Assembly (NCBI GenBank): GCA_963545585.1
Contig: CAUUKX010000002.1
Location: 3,629 to 67,628 of the forward strand
Direction: 5' to 3'
DNA length: 64,000 nucleotides
Source: W11650 sp963545585
GTDB lineage: Bacteria; Bacillota; Clostridia; Lachnospirales; Vallitaleaceae
The position numbers and the translations under genes are program-made. Position 1 is the first letter of the stretch; every line of letters begins with the position of its first letter. Below the pieces are notes generated by a model, which was not told the origin of the DNA, did not search any database, and saw only the letters and a list, made by a program, of their open reading frames with translations. Below are positions 34,747 through 44,027 of the stretch, piece after piece.

Positions 34747-35648
34747 TGGATCAGGCAGCGAAGCTAAGAGATATTATCCGGCAGGCGCGGGCGGGAGAGT
34801 TTAACACTCAGCCGCTGAAAGAAAAAGCCAGGGTGATTACCGTGACCAGCGGCAAGGGCGGAGTCGGCAAAAGCAATATTAGCGTCAATTTGGCGGTTCA
34901 GTTCCAAAAGCAGGGGAAAAGAGTAGTTATTTTTGATGCCGATTTTGGTCTGGCTAATGTGGAAGTCATTTTTGGTATTCTGCCCAAGTATAATATTTTG
35001 GATTTGATTACCCGGCAAATGTCGATTTTTGACGTTTTGACTGAGGGACCAATGGGGATTCGCTTTTTATCCGGCGGCTCGGGGATTGGTCAGCTGATGA
35101 ACCTGACAGCCGAACAAATAGAATATTTAGTTAAACAACTGGAAATTTTGGATCAACATGCCGATATAATTATAATAGATACTGGCGCCGGCATTAATGA
35201 AGCGGTGTTGGCATTTGCTTTCGTTTCTAATGAAATCCTGATTGTAACGACACCAGAGCCAACGGCAATTACAGATGCTTATGCGCTGATTAAATCAATT
35301 TGCAGCAGTCCGCAGTTTGCGGTGGTGCGCCCCAAAATGAAGCTGATTGTCAATAAAAGCCGAACTGCTCGGGAAGGCGATGAGGTGTTTGAAAAGTTAA
35401 ATAAAGTGACCATGCGCTTTTTGGAGATGTCTTTGCAGAAATTAGGCTATTTGCCGGATGACCGGGCATTGGTTGATGCGGTGATTGAAAGAAAACCGTT
35501 TTCCATCATTTATCCCAAAGCGGCGGTTACCAAGGCGATTGAAGAGATTGCCAAAAGAGTTTTGGCCGGAGAGCAGGCCGGTATTCAGCAAGAGTCCCAG
35601 TCAAAGGGGCTGAGTTCTATCTTTAGTAAGATATTTCATCGTAAATAA
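34746..35648 (+). CDS. flhG: Flagellar number regulator FlhG (YlxH, MinD-like ATPase)
   Basis: MinD/ParA-type ATPase that stimulates FlhF and limits flagellar number. Starts at ATG 34746 overlapping the flhF stop (TGATG); TTG at 34743 is an alternative with the same ribosome site AGGAGGGG. The 300 residues carry the N-terminal FlhF-activating segment (LRDIIRQARAG), deviant Walker A TSGKGGVGKSNISVNLA, FDADFGLANVEVIFG and IIIDTGAGINEAV, plus a C-terminal tail that may be amphipathic (GLSSIFSKIFH). Confidence 0.95.
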   Translation: MDQAAKLRDIIRQARAGEFNTQPLKEKARVITVTSGKGGVGKSNISVNLAVQFQKQGKRVVIFDADFGLANVEVIFGILPKYNILDLITRQMSIFDVLTEGPMGIRFLSGGSGIGQLMNLTAEQIEYLVKQLEILDQHADIIIIDTGAGINEAVLAFAFVSNEILIVTTPEPTAITDAYALIKSICSSPQFAVVRPKMKLIVNKSRTAREGDEVFEKLNKVTMRFLEMSLQKLGYLPDDRALVDAVIERKPFSIIYPKAAVTKAIEEIAKRVLAGEQAGIQQESQSKGLSSIFSKIFHRK

Positions 35649-35665
35649 GGAGGCTAAAGGCTAAA

Positions 35666-36322
35666 ATGGAAGAAAAAACCCTTCAAGAAGGCAGCAAAAT
35701 GGAAATTATCGATCATCGTGTCAATGGGAATAAACATACCTATTACAGCGTGATGACTTATATTTTGGACGAATCTACTTTTGACGCACAGGCGCCGCTG
35801 GAAAGAGGCATTGTCGTAGCACTGGAGATTGGTCGGGAGTATGAATGCTTTTTTATTACGATTTATGGTCTGTTTCGTTGTAAGGTGCGGCTGGAAAGCC
35901 GCTATATTGAAAACAATTTGCATTTTCTGAGATTTAAAGTGCTGACAGCGATTGCCAAACACCAAAGAAGAGGCTTTTTCCGAATGGATGCGATGGTGGA
36001 CTTTCGCTACTACAATAACTTAACCAATCAATGGCAGGATGCAGTCACACAAAATATCAGCGGCAATGGGATTAAATGTATTACGCATGAAGAGTTGTCC
36101 AAAGGAACGCGGGTAATGTGCGAGTTAAAATTAGAGATTGAAAAGAAGGTTTATACTGTTACCAATTTAGCTGAGGTGATTGATACGGGAGCAGCTGATC
36201 TGGTTGAGCGGCGGTTTGAAACTCGGCTGGCTTTTATTGATATCCCGACACCGAAACAAGACATTATCATTAAATACATCTATGACGAGCAGAGAAAAAG
36301 GCTGAAAAAAGAAGGCAGGTAA
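35666..36322 (+). CDS. PilZ-domain c-di-GMP receptor, flagellar brake (YcgR/YpfA type)
   Basis: This 218-residue protein has an N-terminal YcgR-like beta domain and a C-terminal PilZ domain. The c-di-GMP binding motifs are visible: the arginine motif QRRGFFRM and the second motif QNISGNGIK (N/DxSxxG). YcgR-type proteins slow the motor by binding stator or switch proteins when c-di-GMP is high. Located between flhG and cheB, as in other Clostridia; this makes c-di-GMP control of motility likely here. Confidence 0.9.
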   Translation: MEEKTLQEGSKMEIIDHRVNGNKHTYYSVMTYILDESTFDAQAPLERGIVVALEIGREYECFFITIYGLFRCKVRLESRYIENNLHFLRFKVLTAIAKHQRRGFFRMDAMVDFRYYNNLTNQWQDAVTQNISGNGIKCITHEELSKGTRVMCELKLEIEKKVYTVTNLAEVIDTGAADLVERRFETRLAFIDIPTPKQDIIIKYIYDEQRKRLKKEGR

Positions 36323-36329
36323 ACAGAAG

Positions 36330-37403
36330 ATGGCCAAAAGGAAAATCCTTATAATTGATGATTCGGCATTTACAAGGAAAGTACTTTCCTCTATAATAGA
36401 AGAAGATGGCCGGCTGGAAATTGTCGGCACTGCCAAAGACGGAAAAGAAGGACTGGAGATGGCGCTGGCCTTAAATCCGGATGTTGTTTCCGTTGATGTA
36501 GAAATGCCGGTCATGAATGGCTTAACCATGATTAAAGAGCTGATGAGTAAGAAGAATATTCCGATTGTGGTTGTCAGCTCCTTAACCAAGGAAGGCGCCA
36601 AGGAAACCATTCAGGCACTGGAGTACGGCGCATTTGATTTTGTGGCCAAGCCCAGCAGTATTTTCGGTTTAAAGAATGAAGAAGTTTTTGCTGAGTATAC
36701 AGAAAAGGTTTATGCAGCGGCGATGAGTAAGAAGCAGACCGATGAGAAAAAGTCGGATGTTAGGACTGCGCTCCGGTTTGAAATGCCGCTGAAAACGGTG
36801 ACTAAAAACCGGGTGCAAAAGGCGGCCGTCAAGATAGTAGCAATCGGCACTTCCACTGGCGGGCCAAAAGCGCTGCCGGATGTACTGACCCGGCTGCCGG
36901 CAGATTTTCCGGCCGGAATCGTGATTGTTCAGCACATGCCACCCGGGTTTACCAAGTCTTTGGCCGCAAGGCTCGATCAACTTTCGGTGATTAGCGTCAA
37001 AGAAGCCGAGGATGGGGAAATGATTAAGGAAGCGACAGCTTATATCGCTCCGGGGGATCGGCATCTAAAGGTAGTGGAAAAGTTAGGGAAATATTATGTG
37101 GAACTTGACGACGGGCCGAAAAAGGGGCCGCATAAACCAGCCGTTGATGTATTAATGAGTTCTTTGGCCAAACTCCCGCCGAAGAAGGTGATTGGCGTGA
37201 TTATGACCGGCATGGGAAGTGATGGATGCGATGGCATGGAAGAGCTAAAGAAGGCAAACAATACTTATATTATTGCGCAGGATGAGGCTTCCTGCGTGGT
37301 ATATGGAATGCCCCGGGCAGTGGTTCAGAAAAAATTGGCAAATGAGGTCGTGCCGTTAAATCATATTGCGCAGGCGATTAAAACGAAGCTGGAGGTACTT
37401 TAG
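36330..37403 (+). CDS. cheB: Chemotaxis protein-glutamate methylesterase CheB
   Basis: Demethylates/deamidates chemoreceptors after phosphorylation by CheA. The 357 residues have an N-terminal receiver domain (Asp10/Asp11, phosphorylation Asp56 in VSVDVEMPVMNG) and a C-terminal esterase with the catalytic Ser-His-Asp set in IGTSTGGPKAL, IVQHMPPGFT and TGMGSDGCDGM. The gene ends 1 bp before the cheA ATG. No cheR is found in the window, so the methyltransferase must be elsewhere. Confidence 0.97.
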   Translation: MAKRKILIIDDSAFTRKVLSSIIEEDGRLEIVGTAKDGKEGLEMALALNPDVVSVDVEMPVMNGLTMIKELMSKKNIPIVVVSSLTKEGAKETIQALEYGAFDFVAKPSSIFGLKNEEVFAEYTEKVYAAAMSKKQTDEKKSDVRTALRFEMPLKTVTKNRVQKAAVKIVAIGTSTGGPKALPDVLTRLPADFPAGIVIVQHMPPGFTKSLAARLDQLSVISVKEAEDGEMIKEATAYIAPGDRHLKVVEKLGKYYVELDDGPKKGPHKPAVDVLMSSLAKLPPKKVIGVIMTGMGSDGCDGMEELKKANNTYIIAQDEASCVVYGMPRAVVQKKLANEVVPLNHIAQAIKTKLEVL

Positions 37404-37404
37404 T

Positions 37405-39474
37405 ATGGATACATCCCAATATTTAGAAATTTTTATCGAGGAATCGAAGGAGCATCTGCAAAGTTTAAATGAAACTCTGTTGGTACTGGAAAATTCTCCA
37501 GATGACGTGGATATGATCAACAGTGTTTTCCGGGTGGCTCATACTTTAAAGGGAATGGCCGGAACGATGGGCTTTAAGCGGATGAACAGCCTGACCCACA
37601 ATATGGAGAATGTGCTGTCGGAAATTCGAACCGGCAATATTCATATTACACCGGAACTCTTAGATATTTTGTTTCAATGCTTAGATGCGCTGGAGCAGTA
37701 TGTGGAAGAGATTACCAATACTGGCGCCGAAGGCGAAGAAGCTTATGAGGGAATTATTGAGCAGTTGAATGAAATCCTGAAAAACGGAGGAGCGGCTGGT
37801 AAGGCAGCTCCGGCAGCAGCGACTCCGGCTGCCGCCGCTGCACCGAAGGCAGATGAAAAGCCGAAAGCCGTTGTCAGCCTGAACGAATATGAGCAAAATA
37901 TTGTACAGAAAGCCAATGAAAGCGGAATGTTAGCTTTTGTCATTCGGGTTAAGATTGATGAAAAGAGCATGTTGAAAGCGGCCAGAGCCTATATTGTTTA
38001 CAAAGCGCTGGAGGATATGGGTGAAATCATCAAAACCGAGCCGTCGGTTCAGGATATTGAGGAAGAAAAGTTCGAACATGAGTTTTTTGTCTATATTGTT
38101 ACCGAGCATGATAAAGAAGAATTGGTAAAGGAAATTTCTAATATCAGCGAAGTAGCGGAGGTAGAAGTTAATTTGATTGAAACCTTGGCACAAGCAGAAC
38201 CGGCCAAGGAAGAAGAATCAGCTCCGGCAGCTGCGCCAGCACCAGTCAAGGAAGAAAAGGTGGCAGAAAAGGCGGCAGCGCCTAAACCAGCGGCAGCTAA
38301 GGCGGAAGGAAATGCTGCGAAGCCTAAGACTAACACGACTGTTCGGGTTGATGTAGAGCGCCTCGATAATTTGATGAATTTGGTCAGTGAGCTGATTATT
38401 GCTAAGAATGGTCTGGAAACAGTCAGCAAAGGTATGGGACAGAGTGCGAACGAACAGATTGAATATTTGGAACGGATTACTACGAATTTGCATGAATCGG
38501 TCATGAAGGTGCGGATGGTGCCGGTCGAAAGAGTATTTAACCGCTTTCCCCGCTTGATTCGTGATTTATCCAGAAACTTAAACAAGAAGATGGAACTGGA
38601 TATGTCGGGGGAAGAAACGGAAATCGACCGGACGGTAATTGATGAGATTGGGGATCCTTTGGTTCACCTGATAAGGAACTCAGCCGATCATGGCTTAGAG
38701 TCAACAGAAGTACGGGTGTCTCGGGGCAAGGACGAAGTCGGTCATGTTTATTTGGACGCTTATCAGGACGGCAACAACGTTGTGATTGAGGTATCCGACG
38801 ATGGTAACGGCATTGATGTCGAGAAGGTGCGGCGCAAAGCAGTGGAAAAAGGAGCGATTACCGAGGAAGAAGCGGCGGTAATGCAGGACAATGATGTGAT
38901 TGGATTGTTGTTCCGCCCCAGCTTTTCCACGGCGGAAAAGATTTCCGATGTTTCCGGCCGGGGCGTAGGGCTTGACGTGGTTAAGACCAAGATTGAAAGT
39001 TTAGGCGGCGACATTGAGGTGAAGACGGAACTGACTAAGGGCAGTAAGTTTATTATCCGGCTGCCGCTGACATTGGCGATTATTCAGGGGCTAATGGTAG
39101 AAATTGCTCATGAAAAATATGCGATTCCCCTCAGTACGATTCAAACGATTGAGGATGTTGATATTTCCGAGATTAAATATGTGCACAATGAAGAAGTAAT
39201 TCATTTGCGCAACAATGTAATTCCGGTGTGCCATCTGGAAAAAGCACTGGGTATTGTCAGGACGGAAGAGCAGCTGCGGCAGAAATTGACGGTTGTTATT
39301 GTCAATCGAGGCGAAAAACTGCTGGCGCTGGCAGTTGACAATTTGATTGGCCAGCAGGAGGTCGTAATTAAAAACCTAGGTCAATATTTAAAGGAAGTTA
39401 AGAATATTGCTGGTGCGACGATCTTAGGCAATGGTGAAGTGGCTTTGATTTTGGACGTCAACTCGCTGTTTTAA
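37405..39474 (+). CDS. cheA: Chemotaxis histidine kinase CheA
   Basis: Receptor-coupled kinase for CheY and CheB. The ATG at 37405 (MDTSQYLEIFIEE) has GGAGGT 8 nt upstream. The 689 residues contain P1/Hpt with phospho-His46 (RVAHTLKGMAGTMG), an Ala/Pro linker, a P2-like CheY/CheB-binding region (about 165-260), a second Ala/Pro/Lys linker, P3 dimerisation, the HATPase domain (LIRNSADHGLES; DDGNGID; SDVSGRGVGLDVVK) and a CheW-like P5. Complete and typical. Confidence 0.97.
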   Translation: MDTSQYLEIFIEESKEHLQSLNETLLVLENSPDDVDMINSVFRVAHTLKGMAGTMGFKRMNSLTHNMENVLSEIRTGNIHITPELLDILFQCLDALEQYVEEITNTGAEGEEAYEGIIEQLNEILKNGGAAGKAAPAAATPAAAAAPKADEKPKAVVSLNEYEQNIVQKANESGMLAFVIRVKIDEKSMLKAARAYIVYKALEDMGEIIKTEPSVQDIEEEKFEHEFFVYIVTEHDKEELVKEISNISEVAEVEVNLIETLAQAEPAKEEESAPAAAPAPVKEEKVAEKAAAPKPAAAKAEGNAAKPKTNTTVRVDVERLDNLMNLVSELIIAKNGLETVSKGMGQSANEQIEYLERITTNLHESVMKVRMVPVERVFNRFPRLIRDLSRNLNKKMELDMSGEETEIDRTVIDEIGDPLVHLIRNSADHGLESTEVRVSRGKDEVGHVYLDAYQDGNNVVIEVSDDGNGIDVEKVRRKAVEKGAITEEEAAVMQDNDVIGLLFRPSFSTAEKISDVSGRGVGLDVVKTKIESLGGDIEVKTELTKGSKFIIRLPLTLAIIQGLMVEIAHEKYAIPLSTIQTIEDVDISEIKYVHNEEVIHLRNNVIPVCHLEKALGIVRTEEQLRQKLTVVIVNRGEKLLALAVDNLIGQQEVVIKNLGQYLKEVKNIAGATILGNGEVALILDVNSLF

Positions 39475-39485
39475 AGGAGGAAAGC

Positions 39486-39944
39486 ATGCAAGACAATAAA
39501 AAAGAAGTGGAAACGGCGGATCAGGCGTTAAAGCAATATATTGTAATTCGCTTCAACAAAGAGCAGTTTGGCATCAGTATCAACTATATTCAAAATATTG
39601 TGCGGATGACATCAATTACCCGAGTGCCGAATGTACCGGAATATATTAAGGGCGTTATCAATTTGCGCGGTGAGATTATTCCGATTATGAGCCTGCGGAT
39701 TAAGCTGGGCTTAGAGCCGGATGAGCTTACCAGTCAAACTAGAATTATTATTGTCAGCGTCGATGATAATTTGATTGGCTTATTTGTGGATGAGGTCATG
39801 GAAGTGTTGGTGCTGGAAGATAATCAGATTGATAAGCAGGTGAAGGAAGGCGTTGATAAAAAATCAAAATATATTTCCGGTGTTGGTAAATTAAAGGAGC
39901 GTCTGATTTCCTTGTTTAATGTTGAGCAGATCATTGCGGAGTAA
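39486..39944 (+). CDS. cheW: Chemotaxis coupling protein CheW
   Basis: A 152-residue two-lobe SH3-like adaptor linking receptors to CheA. Conserved stretch: FGISINYIQNIVRMTSITRV then PNVPEYIKGVINLRGEIIPI. AAAGGAGGAAAG precedes the ATG. It sits between cheA and cheC. Confidence 0.96.
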   Translation: MQDNKKEVETADQALKQYIVIRFNKEQFGISINYIQNIVRMTSITRVPNVPEYIKGVINLRGEIIPIMSLRIKLGLEPDELTSQTRIIIVSVDDNLIGLFVDEVMEVLVLEDNQIDKQVKEGVDKKSKYISGVGKLKERLISLFNVEQIIAE

Positions 39945-39954
39945 GGAGGCGACT

Positions 39955-40569
39955 ATGAGCGAAGAATATGGTAATTTGAACTCTTCACGCTTAGATGTGC
40001 TGAAAGAGTTGGGGAACATCGGTGCAGGGAATGCGACAACAGCTCTCTCGCGAATGATTAACAAAAGAGTGGATATGGGCGTACCAAAGGCCGAGCTGAT
40101 TAAGATTGAAAAGATTACTCAAATTTTAGGCGGGGAAGAAAATATAGTTGTCGGCTTGCTATTAGGAATTGCAGGTGATGTGCAGGGGATGATGATGTTT
40201 GTGCAGGAACAGGTGTCGGCGCATCATTTGGTCAATCTTTTGATGGGGCGGGATTTGGAAGATTTTTCCGAATTTACGGAGATGGATTTGTCGGCTTTGC
40301 AGGAGATTGGCAATATTATTACCGGGGCTTATTTAAATTCTTTATCTTCTATGACGGGATTAACGATTAGTTCAAGTGTCCCGCATATGGCGGTGGATAT
40401 GGCAGGAGCGATTTTAAGCGTGCCAGCGATTGAGTTTGGAAAAGTGGGCGATTATGCTTTGCTGATTCAAACCGGCTTTGGAGGAACCGGGGAAGAGGTT
40501 TTTGGTTATTTTATTTTGATACCGGAAGCGGATTCCTATGAAAAGATATTTAAGAGTTTGGGGATGTAG
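39955..40569 (+). CDS. cheC: CheY-P phosphatase CheC
   Basis: Adaptation phosphatase that also binds CheD. ATG at 39955 has AAGGAGGCG 6 nt before it. The 204 residues show two phosphatase helices with the E-x2-N pattern (LKELGNIGAGNATTALS; LSALQEIGNIITGAYLNSLS). Partner gene cheD follows within 2 bp. Confidence 0.95.
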   Translation: MSEEYGNLNSSRLDVLKELGNIGAGNATTALSRMINKRVDMGVPKAELIKIEKITQILGGEENIVVGLLLGIAGDVQGMMMFVQEQVSAHHLVNLLMGRDLEDFSEFTEMDLSALQEIGNIITGAYLNSLSSMTGLTISSSVPHMAVDMAGAILSVPAIEFGKVGDYALLIQTGFGGTGEEVFGYFILIPEADSYEKIFKSLGM

Positions 40570-40571
40570 TT

Positions 40572-41054
40572 ATGGCATTGATTAAAGTTGGAATGGCAGA
40601 CCTAAAAGCGGTGAAGCATCCCGATAATTTAACAACCTTAGGATTGGGGAGTTGTATCGGGGTGACATTATACGACACTTCGAGTAAAATCAGCGGGATG
40701 GCTCATTTCATGCTGCCGGACAGCACCCAGATCAAGAATAATGAAAATAAGGCCAAGTTTGGTGATACGGCGATTGATGAGTTGTTTAAGCAGATGCTCA
40801 GTTTAGGGGCTTCTAAGACTAGGCTGGTGGCCAAGATTGCCGGCGGAGCGCAAATGTTTTCTTTTGGTGAAAAAAATGATTTGATGCGGATCGGTGAGCG
40901 CAATGCAATTGCGGCTAAGGAAAAGTTAAAAGCATTGGGTATCCGGCTGATTGCGGAGGACACCGGTAAGAATTACGGAAGAACGATTGAGTTTATGAGT
41001 GAAAATGGTGATCTGCATGTCAAAACAATTGGCAAAGAATTAAAGGTTATTTGA
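40572..41054 (+). CDS. cheD: Chemoreceptor glutamine deamidase CheD
   Basis: Deamidates receptor glutamines and is titrated by CheC. The 160 residues show the papain-like catalytic Cys in TTLGLGSCIGVTLYD, the His in GMAHFMLPDS and the conserved KIAGGAQMF. Adjacent to cheC as expected for the CheC-CheD-CheV adaptation scheme of Firmicutes. Confidence 0.95.
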   Translation: MALIKVGMADLKAVKHPDNLTTLGLGSCIGVTLYDTSSKISGMAHFMLPDSTQIKNNENKAKFGDTAIDELFKQMLSLGASKTRLVAKIAGGAQMFSFGEKNDLMRIGERNAIAAKEKLKALGIRLIAEDTGKNYGRTIEFMSENGDLHVKTIGKELKVI

Positions 41055-41055
41055 G

Positions 41056-41346
41056 ATGAAAATTAAAAATTTTAATTTAATAATTGTCTTAATGGCAGAA
41101 ATTTTAGTGGCAATCTATGGTTATGTTTACCATTACAGCCTGTTTCGCCTAGCTGTTACGATGGCGGTTGTATTTGCCTTATTTTTTGTGATCGGGAGTC
41201 TTTTGCAAATGATGAGCAATCGTTTGTTTGCCGAAGTCGAGGCTCGGGAGCAAAGAGAACGGGAAGAAGAGGAAGAACGGCAGAAAGCCGAAAAGGCAAA
41301 GGAGAAGGAAGAAGCAGCCGAACCGGAGGAATCAGAGCAGGAGTAA
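41056..41346 (+). CDS. Small two-helix membrane protein with charged tail, unknown function
   Basis: A 96-residue protein starting 1 bp after the cheD stop. Two hydrophobic segments (LIIVLMAEILVAIYGYVYHY; LAVTMAVVFALFFVIGSLLQ) precede a highly charged E/K/R coil (about residues 60-96). I recognise no family. Tight spacing between cheD and fliA suggests a role linked to motility or receptor arrays, but this is inference from position only. Confidence 0.75.
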   Translation: MKIKNFNLIIVLMAEILVAIYGYVYHYSLFRLAVTMAVVFALFFVIGSLLQMMSNRLFAEVEAREQREREEEEERQKAEKAKEKEEAAEPEESEQE

Positions 41347-41383
41347 TTGAACGCTCAGCGGCAGGACGGAAAGTGAGAGCAAT

Positions 41384-42151
41384 ATGGAATTAGCGGAACA
41401 AAATGCCTTATGGGAAGAATACAGTCGGACGCGGAATGAGAAGCTAAAAGAAAAGCTGATTGTGGAATATTCGCAGCTGGTAAAATATATTGCGGGTCGT
41501 CTGAATATGTATTTGGGAAATAATGTTGATTTTGATGATTTGGTGGGATATGGTGTTTTTGGATTGATTGATGCGATTGATAAGTTTGATTATTCCAAAG
41601 GCAATAAATTTGAAACCTATGCTTCTTTGCGGATTCGCGGAGAGATTTTGGATAATATCCGCCGAATGGACTGGGTTCCGCGATCGTTACGTAAGAAAAA
41701 AAGATTGCTGGATACCGCCATGCAAAAGTTGGAAGTGGATGAAGCCAGCGAGAATTATGATGAGATTATGGCGCAGGAGCTGAATATTTCAGTGGAAGAA
41801 TATTACCGCTGGGAGAATCAAACCAAGGCGCTGCATTTATCTTCTTTGGATGAGCATATTGAGCAAAATGGCGAATTGGCCGTGCAGAGCTTGGAATATA
41901 AAAAGTTTGATCAGCCGTTTGACCAGATGAGCCGGGAAGAAACGAAACTGCAGCTGATTGAAGCGCTGGGTACTTTAACGGATAAAGAGAAAAAGGTAAT
42001 TTCCTTATATTATTATGACGAGCTGACTTTAAAAGAGATTAGCTTGGTGCTGGGGGTATCCGAATCAAGGGTATCGCAGCTGCATACGAAATCCCTTCGT
42101 AAAATGAGGCGCTTTTTGGGAGATGATGTAGAACTATTGGCATATATTTAA
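41384..42151 (+). CDS. fliA: Flagellar sigma factor sigma-28 (FliA/SigD)
   Basis: RNA polymerase sigma factor for late flagellar and chemotaxis genes. The 255 residues have region 2 (NVDFDDLVGYGVFGLIDAID then KFETYASLRIRGEILDNIRR), region 3, and region 4 with a helix-turn-helix (LTLKEISLVLGVSESRVSQL). AAAGTGAGAGC precedes the ATG. Placement near the end of the fla/che locus matches Bacillus sigD. No sigma-28 promoter (TAAA-N15-GCCGATAA) was found in intergenic DNA of this window. Confidence 0.97.
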   Translation: MELAEQNALWEEYSRTRNEKLKEKLIVEYSQLVKYIAGRLNMYLGNNVDFDDLVGYGVFGLIDAIDKFDYSKGNKFETYASLRIRGEILDNIRRMDWVPRSLRKKKRLLDTAMQKLEVDEASENYDEIMAQELNISVEEYYRWENQTKALHLSSLDEHIEQNGELAVQSLEYKKFDQPFDQMSREETKLQLIEALGTLTDKEKKVISLYYYDELTLKEISLVLGVSESRVSQLHTKSLRKMRRFLGDDVELLAYI

Positions 42152-42173
42152 AAAATGCAGGATTGAGGTAAAG

Positions 42174-43547
42174 ATGGAAAATAAAGCAGCATATGAAATT
42201 AAAATTTCGAAAGACAAAATGAAGGCCTTGCTTAGTTTTGAAGCGGAGAACGAATCGGTTACCGCCGAGCAAATTTTGGGAGAACTACAAAAATTAGGGG
42301 TTCGGAATGGAATTTTAAAGGATAAGTTGGACGAAATTTTACAAAATAGACGTTTATATACCGATTATATCATCGCAGAGGGGTTAGAGCCGACGGATCC
42401 GTTTCCAGGCAAGGTGGAGTATCTTTTTCAAACAAGCAAGGATATGAAACCGAGTATGGATAAGGACGGTAATGTTGATTATAAGAATTTATCCCTGATT
42501 TCCAATGTTAAGCAGGGTCAGCTTTTGGCGAAATTGGAGCCAGCCGTTCAGGGCGAACCGGGGATTAATATTTTGGGTGTGCCGCTGCCGCCGCCGCAGG
42601 TTAAGCCAGTGATGATTAAGGCCGGGAAGAATACGGTCTTTAACGAGACTAAAACGGAGCTGTTTGCCACCAAAAACGGAATGGTTATGCTTCATGACGG
42701 CGCAGTGATGGTCAACGATGTTTATCAAGTGCCGAATCATGTCGGACCTTCAACCGGTAATATTGAGTTTGCGGGTAATGTTATTGTCAGTGGAAATGTG
42801 CTGGATGATTTTACGGTTACGGCAGATGGCGATATTGAGGTTTTTGGGGTAGTAGAAGGTGCGGTTTTAAAGGCCGGCGGCAATATTGTTCTGCACAGCG
42901 GTATTTCCGGCAAGGGTCGGGCAGTGCTGGAAGCGGAAGGCGATTTGCTGACCAAGTATATTGAGCAGTCGACTGTCAGGATTCGAGGCGATATTCATGC
43001 TAGTGCTATTTTGCATAGTACGGTTCGCTGTGGCGGTAGTGTGATGGTAGAGGGGAAAAAGGCTTTGATTTCCGGCGGTAAGATTGTGTCCGGCAGTTAT
43101 GTGGAAACGGGAATATTGGGTTCGCATATGGGAACGGTAACGGAGATTGAGGTCGGCGTAAATCCTGTTATTTCCGAAGAATATGAGGAATTAAAGAAAG
43201 CAATGCCTAAGGCCAAGAATGAATTGGAGCAGATTGAAAAGGTTATTACTTTGCTGAATAAGCGACGAGAAATAGAGGGCAGTTTGGATACAGATAAGCA
43301 GGAGATGTATGCGACGGCGATTAAAAATAAGATTGTTTTAAGTACGCACTATCGGAAGATGGAGAGAGAGTTCCAAAAATTAGAGGAAGAGATGAATATC
43401 CATACCATCGGTGAGATTAGAGTGCATGGTATTTTGTATTCGGGTAGTCGCTTGACGATTAGTAATGTCAATCGGGTGATTAGTGATGATGTTCGCTCGG
43501 TTAAGTTCATTCGAGAGGGTGCTGACCTGAAAATGATTTCTATTTAA
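42174..43547 (+). CDS. DUF342 (FapA-like) protein
   Basis: A 457-residue protein of the DUF342 family: N-terminal helical domain, a central beta-helix-like region rich in Gly/Val (NIEFAGNVIVSGNVLDDFTV; GAVLKAGGNIVLHSGISGKG) and a C-terminal coiled coil (about 345-420). Bacillus and Clostridia carry it beside sigD/fliA and swrB. FapA homologues influence flagellar polarity in Vibrio; no function is fixed in Firmicutes. AGGTAAAG precedes the ATG. Confidence 0.85.
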   Translation: MENKAAYEIKISKDKMKALLSFEAENESVTAEQILGELQKLGVRNGILKDKLDEILQNRRLYTDYIIAEGLEPTDPFPGKVEYLFQTSKDMKPSMDKDGNVDYKNLSLISNVKQGQLLAKLEPAVQGEPGINILGVPLPPPQVKPVMIKAGKNTVFNETKTELFATKNGMVMLHDGAVMVNDVYQVPNHVGPSTGNIEFAGNVIVSGNVLDDFTVTADGDIEVFGVVEGAVLKAGGNIVLHSGISGKGRAVLEAEGDLLTKYIEQSTVRIRGDIHASAILHSTVRCGGSVMVEGKKALISGGKIVSGSYVETGILGSHMGTVTEIEVGVNPVISEEYEELKKAMPKAKNELEQIEKVITLLNKRREIEGSLDTDKQEMYATAIKNKIVLSTHYRKMEREFQKLEEEMNIHTIGEIRVHGILYSGSRLTISNVNRVISDDVRSVKFIREGADLKMISI

Positions 43548-43557
43548 GAGGGTGTCT

Positions 43558-43602
43558 TCATTTTTTCGGCGGGGTTTCAGGGTCAAAGCAGCCGAAAAAT
43601 GA
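43558..43602 (+). other. Long intergenic stem-loop
   Basis: TCATTTTTTCGGC (43558-43570) pairs with GCCGAAAAATGA (43591-43602), one bulged base, around a 20-nt loop. It lies 10 bp after the DUF342 gene. The T-run is in the left arm, so it would be a conventional terminator only on the minus strand; on the plus strand it may be a processing site. Confidence 0.5.
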
Positions 43603-43696
43603 CATGGGTTAAGAAAAAGGGATTTGCCGTTTTTATTTGGCTGATGAATATTGGCTTGACGGCGCAGGACTGGACTTTTTCAGAAAGGAGAGAGCA

Positions 43697-44011
43697 ATGG
43701 CAATCAGGCCGATTGATATGCAGATTATGACACCCAGAATGGCAGATTTGTCGATGCTGAATCAAGCGGAAAAGGAGAGGCCCTTGGTTGAGCAGCTTCA
43801 TATTACCGGGCAGCAAAATAAGGAAACGGATAAGAATATGCAGATTGTCCGCAAGACGCCGGAGCATAGTCAGATGAAAAATGATGCGGATGCCAAGGAT
43901 AAGGGGAGAAATACTTATACTTATCATCCATCGAAGAAGAATCCGGGTAAGCTGCAAAAGGAAGAGGAAGTTTCGTTTGCCGGCGGCCATCGGTTGGATA
44001 TTAAAATATAA
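43697..44011 (+). CDS. Conserved-looking small hydrophilic protein, unknown function
   Basis: A 104-residue soluble protein (MAIRPIDMQIMTPRMADLSM at the start). ATG at 43697 has AAAGGAGAG 5 nt before; the same frame extends upstream but without a ribosome site. It is rich in charged and polar residues, with no membrane segment. The N-terminal IRPIDMQ pattern resembles a small protein often encoded between the DUF342 and SwrB-like genes in Clostridia (from memory, not checked). Function unknown. Confidence 0.7.
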   Translation: MAIRPIDMQIMTPRMADLSMLNQAEKERPLVEQLHITGQQNKETDKNMQIVRKTPEHSQMKNDADAKDKGRNTYTYHPSKKNPGKLQKEEEVSFAGGHRLDIKI

Positions 44012-44027
44012 GATGTGAGGGAATGCA

